Assembly: GCA_002708305.1 (NCBI GenBank)
Contig: PANE01000012.1
Coordinates: forward strand, 68,982 to 123,840
DNA from: Rhodospirillaceae bacterium
GTDB lineage: Bacteria; Pseudomonadota; Alphaproteobacteria; Thalassobaculales; Thalassobaculaceae
Direction of reading: 5' to 3'
DNA length: 54,859 nt
The notes below the pieces were generated by a model. That model did no database searches. It worked only from the letters and a program-made list of their open reading frames with translations, and had not been told where the DNA came from. Positions 17,649 to 24,993 of the stretch are shown in pieces. Each line of letters starts with the position of its first letter. Positions within the stretch are counted from its first letter, which is position 1. The translations under genes and the position numbers were made by a program.

Positions 17649-18566
17649 ATGCAAGATATCTATCAAGGTATTTTTCCAATAGTCCCAACACCGTTTAATG
17701 ACGACGGTTCGTTGGACTTGGATGGTCAGCGACGTGTTATAGATTGTATGATTGATCAAGGAGTAGACGGACTTTGCATTTTAGCAAATTATTCAGAACA
17801 ATTTTTATTATCTGACTCAGAGCGAGAGATACTTCAAACTTTATGTCTTGAGCACACTAACGCGAGAGTACCTATAATTGCCACCTGTAGTCATTTTAGC
17901 ACTCGTATTGCGTTAGAACGTTGTCAAAACGCAGAAAATCAAGGAGCTGCAATGGTGATGATGATGGCGCCATATCATGGTGCATTATTAAAGGCAAACG
18001 ATGAAGGTGTTTATCAGCATTTTGAGGCCCTTTCGCAAGCCATAGACATTCCTATTATGATACAGGATGCGCCTCTGAGCGGTGTAACATTACCAGTGCC
18101 ATTGTTGGCTAGACTAGCAAAAGATTTTTCTAACGTGTCATACTTTAAAATTGAAACACCTGGAACAGCAGAGAAACTAAAAATACTGTTACAGGCGGCA
18201 GGAGACCATATCGATGGCCCATTTGACGGTGAGGAAGGTATTACCCTGTTGGCTGATCTAGAGGCTGGTGCAACAGGAACGATGACAAGCGCACTTGCTT
18301 GTGAACAAATTCGTCCAATTGTAATAGATTACCTGGATGGGCGCCTAGACAATGCTGAACGTCAATATCATAGACTTTTACCATTAATTAATTTGGAAAA
18401 CCGCCAATGTGGGTTGAGAGCATGTAAGGTGGTAATGAAACAGGGGGGGGTGATTAAATCGGACGCTGTTCGCCATCCACTAGAACCATTGCCACAGTTA
18501 GCTCGAAATAAACTCATCAAATTGGCAAAAGACCTAGACTTGATCGCACTACGATGGGGGAAGTGA
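17649..18566 (+). CDS. Dihydrodipicolinate synthase/N-acetylneuraminate lyase family protein
   Basis: A 305-residue TIM-barrel aldolase/lyase. The N-terminus YQGIFPIVPTPFNDDGSLDL is typical. The Schiff-base Lys is K167 in SYFKIETPG. The Tyr that completes the usual DapA/NAL active site is Gln (Q139 in IMIQDAP), a feature I associate with uncharacterised catabolic members rather than lysine biosynthesis. GAAGGG lies before the ATG. It is followed by the MetE-like gene after 38 bp and is probably the first gene of the run 17649-20940. Confidence 0.88.
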   Translation: MQDIYQGIFPIVPTPFNDDGSLDLDGQRRVIDCMIDQGVDGLCILANYSEQFLLSDSEREILQTLCLEHTNARVPIIATCSHFSTRIALERCQNAENQGAAMVMMMAPYHGALLKANDEGVYQHFEALSQAIDIPIMIQDAPLSGVTLPVPLLARLAKDFSNVSYFKIETPGTAEKLKILLQAAGDHIDGPFDGEEGITLLADLEAGATGTMTSALACEQIRPIVIDYLDGRLDNAERQYHRLLPLINLENRQCGLRACKVVMKQGGVIKSDAVRHPLEPLPQLARNKLIKLAKDLDLIALRWGK

Positions 18567-18604
18567 AAAGCTAAACTCAATAGGCTCATAAATTAAGAAA
18601 GAAA

Positions 18605-19774
18605 ATGATGATAGGGAATGAAAAACGGATATTGACCACCCATGCGGGAAGTTTGCCTCGTCCTTTATCATTAGTTGACCTCTATGCAAAGCGTGCAAGA
18701 GGTGAGGTTATAGATACGGAAGTTCTTGTTAAAGAGAGTGATGTGGCAACGCATTGGGTACTTAATCAACAAGCTAGAGTTGGTATCGATATCCCCAGTA
18801 ATGGTGAGCAATCCCGTGAGGCCTTTTTTCTTTATGTGCAGCATAGAATGAGCGGATTTGGGGGGCGATGGTCTCGTCCGTCAGGAAGTGAGTTGAATAA
18901 TTACCCTGAGTTTTCGGCGGCCCGAAAAGCAGCAGTAAAGGGTATGAATGCAGTTAGTAATTTTGAACCACCTATGGCAAACGCCCCGATCGTTTATACG
19001 GGTTCCAAAGAGAATGCTAAGGAAATTGACCTTTTTAAAACTGCCTTAAAACCCCATCAAAATGTATTTACAGATACGTTTATTACGGCACCATCTCCCG
19101 GCATAATAGCAACTGCTATAAAAAATAATTATTACTTGAATGACGATGAATATCTTGATGCGTTAGCAAATGCTATCAGAACTGAATATAAAGCCGCAAT
19201 TGATGCGGGATTTATTCTTCAGATTGATGCACCTGATTTAGGTTTGGAGCGTCATACCCTTTTTCATGACAAGCCACTCGGCGATTTTATCCAGTTTATA
19301 GATAAGGTTATCGTTAGAATTAATAAAATGTTAGAGGGACTTCCTCGAAATAGGGTTCGACTGCATGTCTGTTATGGTAATTACGAATCTCCACATGATA
19401 AGGATGTGCCTCTGGAATATATATTACCGAGCTTATTGGAGGCTAACGTTGGTGGTTTTTTGTTCCCTTTTGCTAATTCGCGCCACCAGCATGAAATTAA
19501 GTTATTTAAAGATCATAAATTAAATACGGATCAATATTTGATTGTTGGGGCTATTGATACATTATCTGTTTTTGTGGAACACCCCGAAGTTATAGCAGAC
19601 CGTCTTGAGCTTGCAGCAGAGTCATTAGGAAGTGCAACTCAGGTGATGGCCGGGACTGATTGTGGATTTGATACTTCTGCTGGCATGGGACGTCTTACAT
19701 CTGACGTAGTCTGGTCAAAACTATCTGCGTTGAAAGATGGTGCAAGGATAGCAAGTAACCGATTATTTGCCTGA
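18605..19774 (+). CDS. MetE-like (cobalamin-independent methionine synthase C-terminal domain) protein
   Basis: The 389-residue protein matches only the C-terminal barrel of MetE: ILTTHAGSLPRP near the start, RLHVCYGNYESPH around 260, and AGTDCGFDTSAGMGR near the end. The His, Cys and late Cys are the expected zinc ligands, so metal binding appears intact. Stand-alone proteins of this type can be corrinoid-dependent or catabolic methyltransferases; it is too short to be full MetE. It sits between the DapA-like and metallo-beta-lactamase genes on the same strand, suggesting a catabolic role. Confidence 0.85.
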   Translation: MMIGNEKRILTTHAGSLPRPLSLVDLYAKRARGEVIDTEVLVKESDVATHWVLNQQARVGIDIPSNGEQSREAFFLYVQHRMSGFGGRWSRPSGSELNNYPEFSAARKAAVKGMNAVSNFEPPMANAPIVYTGSKENAKEIDLFKTALKPHQNVFTDTFITAPSPGIIATAIKNNYYLNDDEYLDALANAIRTEYKAAIDAGFILQIDAPDLGLERHTLFHDKPLGDFIQFIDKVIVRINKMLEGLPRNRVRLHVCYGNYESPHDKDVPLEYILPSLLEANVGGFLFPFANSRHQHEIKLFKDHKLNTDQYLIVGAIDTLSVFVEHPEVIADRLELAAESLGSATQVMAGTDCGFDTSAGMGRLTSDVVWSKLSALKDGARIASNRLFA

Positions 19775-19799
19775 GTAGTCAACAAATATTTGTAGAGAA

Positions 19800-20609
19800 A
19801 TGAGGGTGAGAATGATAGTTCCAGAGTTTGAGGTATTTGCAATAAAATATGGAGAGCGCCTTGGGACACGAGGTAGCATTTTTATGAAGGGTGACCCTCA
19901 CGACTCACCGATGGCGATGGACTACTATATTTGGGTAATTAGGAATGACGAGAAAACGATAGTTGTTGATTGTGGGTTTGATAAAAAAGAAGGTGAAAAT
20001 AGAGGAAGAACCTATCTCCGGTCTCCCACAGAAGGATTGGGTCTAATAGGGATAGACCCAGCAGAAGTAAAAGATGTGATCATAACGCATATGCATTATG
20101 ATCATGTAGGAAACTTGTCTATATTTCCAAATGCTAGGTTCCATGTGCAGGATACAGAAATGGCCTATGTAACCGGTCGGGCAATGACTCATCCTATCCT
20201 GCGGCACTCGTTTGTGCTGTCCGAAGTCCAGGAAATGGTAGCCATGGTGTATCAAGATAGAGCTATTTTCCATGATGGTGATGATGATTTGGTGCCGGGT
20301 GTTACATTACATCACTTCCCAGGACACGCCCGTGGATTAATGGCGGTTAGAGTGAACACTAAACGTGGTTGGATTATTCTGGCGTCAGATACAGCTCACT
20401 ATTATGAAAGTTTAGCTGCTGAGCATGTTTTTATAACTCATGAAAATATCTTTGAGATGTTAGAGTCCTATAGATCCCTGGTAAAACTTGGGGGTGATGT
20501 GACTCGTATCGTTCCAGGGCATGATCCGGATGTTTTAAAACGTTATCCTTCATTATCAAGAGATCTTGACGGTATAGTTGCAGTACTTCACGAAAAACCA
20601 TCGGTTTGA
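19800..20609 (+). CDS. Metallo-beta-lactamase-fold hydrolase (N-acyl homoserine lactonase-like)
   Basis: The 269-residue protein has the di-metal motif THMHYDHVG (HxHxDH) near residue 97, the further ligand His in HHFPGHARG, an Asp in LASDTAHYY and a last His in RIVPGHDPDV. This arrangement is that of AttM/AiiA-like lactonases, although the real substrate may be any ester or lactone. The start could be 19800 or the ATG at 19812, which has GAGG at a better distance. It is part of the same-strand run starting at 17649. Confidence 0.86.
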   Translation: MRVRMIVPEFEVFAIKYGERLGTRGSIFMKGDPHDSPMAMDYYIWVIRNDEKTIVVDCGFDKKEGENRGRTYLRSPTEGLGLIGIDPAEVKDVIITHMHYDHVGNLSIFPNARFHVQDTEMAYVTGRAMTHPILRHSFVLSEVQEMVAMVYQDRAIFHDGDDDLVPGVTLHHFPGHARGLMAVRVNTKRGWIILASDTAHYYESLAAEHVFITHENIFEMLESYRSLVKLGGDVTRIVPGHDPDVLKRYPSLSRDLDGIVAVLHEKPSV

Positions 20610-20637
20610 ATTAATAATAAGGTATTGGAAAGACATA

Positions 20638-20940
20638 ATGGCTAAACAAACAGTTTATGAAATGATCCCGCAATTAGGAAAGTTACGGGATGAAGTGTTA
20701 TTTGGTGATGTTTGGGAACAACCAGAGCTCTCGAAACGAGATAGAAGTCTTGTTACTTGTACTGTATTAGCAGCGCTTTACAGAACCCCGGAATTAGAGG
20801 GACATCTGCAGCGTGCATTGGATAATGGTGTTACAAAAGAAGAATTATGCGGGATGATCACTCACGTTGCTTTTTATTCTGGCTGGCCAACGGCGGTAAA
20901 TGCTGGTCGTGTTTTACAAAAAGTGCTTGGTGAGGATTAA
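20638..20940 (+). CDS. Carboxymuconolactone decarboxylase family protein
   Basis: A 100-residue AhpD-like protein with RSLVTCTVLAALYR and EELCGMITHVAFYSGWP, the helical core with the conserved Glu, Cys and His. Gamma-carboxymuconolactone decarboxylase of the protocatechuate pathway has this size; other members are peroxidase-like. The ATG at 20638 has GGAAAG upstream. It follows the lactonase-like gene by 28 bp on the same strand. Confidence 0.88.
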   Translation: MAKQTVYEMIPQLGKLRDEVLFGDVWEQPELSKRDRSLVTCTVLAALYRTPELEGHLQRALDNGVTKEELCGMITHVAFYSGWPTAVNAGRVLQKVLGED

Positions 20941-21233
20941 CGTTTAATCTTCATCTGATGATTTACTTGATTATATGAGCAATGTTTGTTTTGCCGGTAT
21001 CATGGACTGATCGTTATGCTGTTACTGCCTTTATTTTCACCCTAGACTTCGGAATTAGAAGGTTTCCTGGCTAAGATAGCTTGATTAGGTATGTTATCTC
21101 GATGAGATTATAGCTCAATTTTTTCTCTCCCTTTTAATTTGTTTACTCAATTTAATATTTAAATCAAAGCTGGATCTCTTAATCATGTGGTTAGTATACT
21201 GTGGTAACAATAAGCAAAGGGGAGGTGAGGGCT

Positions 21234-22406
21234 GTGAGGGCTGGAAATAAATTAGTCGTACGAAATGTAGGTTTAATGCTTTCTGGTAAGCTTGAACAAC
21301 CGATTTTAGATGCAGATTGTATAGTCACTTTGGATGGCAAGATAACCGCAATAGGATACGAAAAGGACTTGGATGTCAGTGAGGCAAGTCAAACAATTGA
21401 TGCAAAAGGAACGGCCCTCTCGCCTGGTCTAATTGATAGTCATGTACATCCCGTAATAGGTGACTACACACCTCGTCAACAGCAGCTGAGTTGGATAGAT
21501 TCGTGCCTGCACGGCGGTGTGACTTGTATGATATCTGCCGGAGAAGTTCACTTGCCGGGTCGCCCAAAAGATATTGTTGGGCTAAAGGCCCTGGCGATAG
21601 CTTCTCAACGGTGGTACGAAAATTTTCGCCCTTCTGGGGTAAAGGTGATTGCTGGGGCACCTGTCATTGAAGAAGGTATGGAGGAGGAAGATTTCAAAGA
21701 ATTGGCGGCGGCTGGTGTTACGCTTCTTGGTGAAGTAGGACTTGGATCAGTCAAGGCTGGCGACACGGCTAAACAGATGGTCTCATGGGCCCGAAAATAT
21801 GGGATCCAAAGTACTATTCATACCGGAGGACCTTCAATCCCTGGCTCTGGCCTGATAGATAAAGATGTAGTATTGGAAGCTGATGCGGACATCATAGGTC
21901 ATATAAATGGCGGCCATACCGCGCTACCTGATGATCAAATCTTATGTTTGTGCGAGCAATGTACACGTGGAATTGAAATTGTTCACAATGGTAATGAGCG
22001 CTCGGGTCTACTCGCTATGCGTGCGGCGTTTGATTTAGGCCAACCCGAGCGTGTAATTCTTGGAACTGACTCCCCAGCTGGATCTGGTGTTCAACCTCTG
22101 GGAATATTGCGAATGATAGCAATGTTATCAAGCCTGGGTGATGTTCCAGCAGAGGTGGCATTTTGTTTTGCCACAGGCAATACTTCGCGGATGAGAGAAC
22201 TTGATTGTGGAATATTAGAGATTGGGAAAGCGGCAGACTTTATCATCATTGATAGAGCTCAACATGCTCCAGGAAAAGATATGCTAGATAGTATTCATCA
22301 AGGAAACCTTCCAGGGGTAGGCATGACAATAATTGATGGTGAGGTTAGGTCAACAAGAAGCCGTAACACACCGCCTGCAGAAACACTCCCGGAACTAGTG
22401 GAATAA
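21234..22406 (+). CDS. Enamidase-like amidohydrolase (6-oxo-1,4,5,6-tetrahydronicotinate hydrolase family)
   Basis: The 390-residue metal-dependent amidohydrolase strongly resembles, from memory, the Eubacterium barkeri enamidase of nicotinate fermentation: SHVHPVIGDYTPRQ, LHGGVTCMISAG, GRPKDIVGLKALAI, GEVGLGSVK, HTGGPSIPGSG, HINGGHTA and SRNTPPAE appear in the same order. HxH (H70, H72), the bridging Glu in GEVGLG, and His in HTGG and GHINGG are expected metal ligands; Asp in GTDSPAG is catalytic. I start it at GTG 21234, eight bases after GGAGG; GTG codons at 21201 and 21225 are in frame but worse placed. Substrate is inferred; a related cyclic amide is possible. Confidence 0.87.
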   Translation: MRAGNKLVVRNVGLMLSGKLEQPILDADCIVTLDGKITAIGYEKDLDVSEASQTIDAKGTALSPGLIDSHVHPVIGDYTPRQQQLSWIDSCLHGGVTCMISAGEVHLPGRPKDIVGLKALAIASQRWYENFRPSGVKVIAGAPVIEEGMEEEDFKELAAAGVTLLGEVGLGSVKAGDTAKQMVSWARKYGIQSTIHTGGPSIPGSGLIDKDVVLEADADIIGHINGGHTALPDDQILCLCEQCTRGIEIVHNGNERSGLLAMRAAFDLGQPERVILGTDSPAGSGVQPLGILRMIAMLSSLGDVPAEVAFCFATGNTSRMRELDCGILEIGKAADFIIIDRAQHAPGKDMLDSIHQGNLPGVGMTIIDGEVRSTRSRNTPPAETLPELVE

Positions 22407-22434
22407 ATTAAGCATAGCATACCATGGTAAACTA

Positions 22435-23469
22435 TTAGTTCTCGATATAATCTTGCTGACTGGCTGCCAACTTTCTTACCCGAAGTCGATATATGTTGGG
22501 GGCTTTGTCTATGGCCAACCGTACAGGATTGCGTGTTCGTGGACGTAATTCTTCTTCTTGAATAGCTTCCAAGATCTCTTTATCTTCAGAAAAAGCAACG
22601 CGAAACATCGCATCCATCGAATCACCTACTTGGTCGTCTTCTATCTGGATATTTCTAAGATGCATCCAGCGATCTATACATTCTGTTTCTGAAACTGGTG
22701 TTAGTAAGTGAATTGCAAAAACACGAACGCCTTTATGGCGCTCCTCGTCAGTTATTCTCAAGTGACGGGGGGCACTTCCAAAATCAATGACTGCGATACT
22801 AGGCATATAAAGATAGTAATAATGCCATCTATCCACGTTCCCAGAAAAATTCCCAAAAGATTGAAAAAAGCCAACTGGGGGTGCATCCCTAATCCAACGC
22901 CACGCGGTAATGACGTCACCGGAAGTGTCAACTTCAACTTTTACATCTTCACTCTCGGGGTTTCCAAGAGTGGTTGGATGAACAAAACTGACATGTGCAG
23001 GGTCAACCAGATTTTCTGCAACATTTAAATAATTAGATTTTATGTACAAAGCATCCCCTTGATGGGGTTTCCACGTAGGATCATCAAATTGTGGTAGTTT
23101 GAAAATATCTTTGGTGTTTGCCTTTTTTTTATCACCCATCCATATCCATATGATGTTGTACTCTTCGTGTATTGGGTATGTTCTTACGTAGGCGCTGTCC
23201 GGGATGATATTTTGACCTGGAATACGAATGCAGTTGCCATCTAACCCGAATGTCATCCCATGATACCCGCACTGTATACTGTTATTCAATACTTTCCCCT
23301 TAGATAATGGCAAGGATCTGTGAGGGCATCTGTCTTCCATGGCCGTAATAACCTCGCCATTAGAACGAAATAATACAATGTCTTCACTCATTATGGTTAT
23401 CCGTACTGGTTGATCTCCAATTTCATGGCTCCAGCTCGCCACATACCAAGCATCGCGAATATAGTCCAT
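22435..23469 (-). CDS. Rieske non-haem iron ring-hydroxylating oxygenase, alpha subunit (VanA-like)
   Basis: A 344-residue terminal oxygenase. The Rieske [2Fe-2S] ligands are C48-x-H50 and C67-x2-H70. The catalytic iron site is ENLVDPAHVSFVH with D156, H159 and H164. The length matches vanillate O-demethylase oxygenases, which hydroxylate or demethylate aromatics. No ferredoxin or reductase gene is nearby, so electrons must come from elsewhere in the genome. AGGAG precedes the ATG. It converges with the enamidase-like gene and is divergent from the SMP-30 gene across a 7-4-7 palindrome. Confidence 0.92.
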   Translation of the reverse strand: MDYIRDAWYVASWSHEIGDQPVRITIMSEDIVLFRSNGEVITAMEDRCPHRSLPLSKGKVLNNSIQCGYHGMTFGLDGNCIRIPGQNIIPDSAYVRTYPIHEEYNIIWIWMGDKKKANTKDIFKLPQFDDPTWKPHQGDALYIKSNYLNVAENLVDPAHVSFVHPTTLGNPESEDVKVEVDTSGDVITAWRWIRDAPPVGFFQSFGNFSGNVDRWHYYYLYMPSIAVIDFGSAPRHLRITDEERHKGVRVFAIHLLTPVSETECIDRWMHLRNIQIEDDQVGDSMDAMFRVAFSEDKEILEAIQEEELRPRTRNPVRLAIDKAPNIYRLRVRKLAASQQDYIEN

Positions 23470-23541
23470 AATATGCTTCTCCTAAACCGATAGGGATATT
23501 ATATTTATTATGACACCATAGATTGTCTGACGAGTATGGTA

Positions 23542-23559
23542 AATCTCATCTTTGAGATT
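23542..23559. promoter_or_regulatory. Palindrome in the divergent Rieske/SMP-30 promoter region (possible operator)
   Basis: AATCTCA and TGAGATT form perfect 7-base arms around TCTT. It is 37 bases before the SMP-30 ATG and about 70 bases before the Rieske start, a position suitable for a dimeric regulator controlling both. It could also be an mRNA leader hairpin. Confidence 0.35.
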
Positions 23560-23596
23560 AATAACTGTAATAAAAACTCACAAAAAGGAAAAAGAA

Positions 23597-24445
23597 ATGG
23601 AATTGCTAGCGACAGGTTATGGGTTAGTCGAAGGACCAACCTGGTGGCACGAGCATGGGCTTTTATTCAGTGATGTAATCAATGGAGGAGTTTATTTGCT
23701 CGATCTAGAAAATAAAACCAAAGTTGTTTTAGAGCATCGTAAAGGTATCGGCGGTATAGTGCTTCATGAAAAAAATGGTATGGTTGTGGGCGGACGAAAT
23801 CTTTCATACAAAAGTTTTGAGGGTGAAAGATCCGCTATCCTTTTAGATGAGCATGTTACAAATGAAGCTGTTGGGTTCAATGACTTCACCACTGATAATA
23901 GTGGGCGGATCTATGCTGGTTCCCTTGCTTTTTCTGTATTTGGAGGTGGTGAACCAAAACCAGGGCAACTCCATATGATTGAGCTTGATGGAAGCATCCA
24001 TACTCTGTCTGATGGTGTAATGTTGACAAATGGTTTAGGGTTTTCGCCAGATAATAAAAGGCTGTATCATTCGGACGCGCGGGCCGGTGTTGTGCGAGTT
24101 TATGATGTCTATAAGGATGGTAAACTTAGTTCTTGGAAACCGTTCGTTCTCACAAATAATGGACATGCGGATGGACTTGCTGTTGGCGAAGATGGTTCTG
24201 TTTGGGTCGCAATGGCTTATGGTTCGAGGGTTGATGTATTTGAGCCAGATGGAAAATTACGACAGAGCTTACCAGTTCCACTTCCAATGGTGACATCTGT
24301 TTGTTTTGGGGGGAGAGATTTGAAGGATTTATATGTTGTAACCGGTAGCCGTGATGGCCCAAATGAGAATTGCGGGTCTATCTATAAGATGAGGGTTGAT
24401 GTTGCGGGATTGCCCATAACGGAGGCAAAAATAAGGTTTGGTTAG
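23597..24445 (+). CDS. SMP-30/gluconolactonase-family lactone hydrolase
   Basis: A 282-residue six-bladed beta-propeller hydrolase. The family metal ligands can be seen: Glu in GLVEGPTWW at the N-terminus, Asn in MLTNGLGFSPDN and Asp in GHADGLAVGEDG. TTDNSGRIYAGS is also typical. It should open a lactone, consistent with sugar or aromatic catabolism. The ATG at 23597 follows AAGGAA by six bases; the 15 codons upstream are not likely coding. It is divergent from the Rieske oxygenase, which may be its pathway partner. Confidence 0.87.
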   Translation: MELLATGYGLVEGPTWWHEHGLLFSDVINGGVYLLDLENKTKVVLEHRKGIGGIVLHEKNGMVVGGRNLSYKSFEGERSAILLDEHVTNEAVGFNDFTTDNSGRIYAGSLAFSVFGGGEPKPGQLHMIELDGSIHTLSDGVMLTNGLGFSPDNKRLYHSDARAGVVRVYDVYKDGKLSSWKPFVLTNNGHADGLAVGEDGSVWVAMAYGSRVDVFEPDGKLRQSLPVPLPMVTSVCFGGRDLKDLYVVTGSRDGPNENCGSIYKMRVDVAGLPITEAKIRFG

Positions 24446-24993
24446 TCAAGGCGTCGATATCTCTGATTAAGAAAAACATGATCTTGATCTGTCTGGAAAA
24501 TTATGATTTGAGGCTTGCTGGACCTTTTTTTTAGTTTAGAAATAGTTCTCATTTACCTCTTTATTTTTTAGGTTTTAGCCCAAGTGTTCAAATTTTTTTG
24601 CAGTGCTGTCGTGGTTTGTATCATGGCGCTCCCGTTCCTTGTGACCTTAATGCAAATTTGCTGGAATTGTTAGATTAAAAAATATCATAACAGAATCGTA
24701 TGGCCACCATGGTGGTTAGCATTTATTTATGAACCTTAGATAGAATAGATAGTGAACAAGGCTATCTCAAGGATTTCTCAAGTTCAGGACTATGCTGGAT
24801 TACAACAGAAGGGGTGATCTTGCCCATACTAGCAGAAAATTGCTTGCTTTAAAGGTCGCGAATCTTTTTTATTCCGCTATCTATCAAGTCGAGTTTCTTG
24901 CAGCTGTCACTGTGGTCCAAAAAAATTAAACATACCAACGGCAGGATAGCGATAGTTATTTATAGCCTGCCGTTTATGTTGGTTAACTGTTTT
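24446..24993. other. Non-coding region between SMP-30 gene and nrdJ
   Basis: About 550 bp between the 3' ends of convergent genes. It contains the nrdJ terminator at its right end, a 12-bp perfect palindrome CCACCATGGTGG at 24704-24715, and several poly-T runs. I see no ORF with a ribosome site. Its length is unusual for a gap between convergent genes in this otherwise tight block, so it may be a decayed gene or hold an sRNA. Confidence 0.4.
24919..24975 (-). terminator. Rho-independent terminator of nrdJ
   Basis: On the minus strand AACGGCAGG (24966-24974) pairs with CCTGCCGTT (24937-24945) over nine bases around a 20-base loop. A run of seven T follows a short AT-rich spacer, at about 24919-24926. 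It lies about 20 bases beyond the nrdJ stop. Confidence 0.65.

Noticed and set aside
17435-17698. 87-residue ORF before the DapA-like gene
   Set aside because: No ribosome site, very AT-rich composition, and it runs into the well-supported start at 17649.
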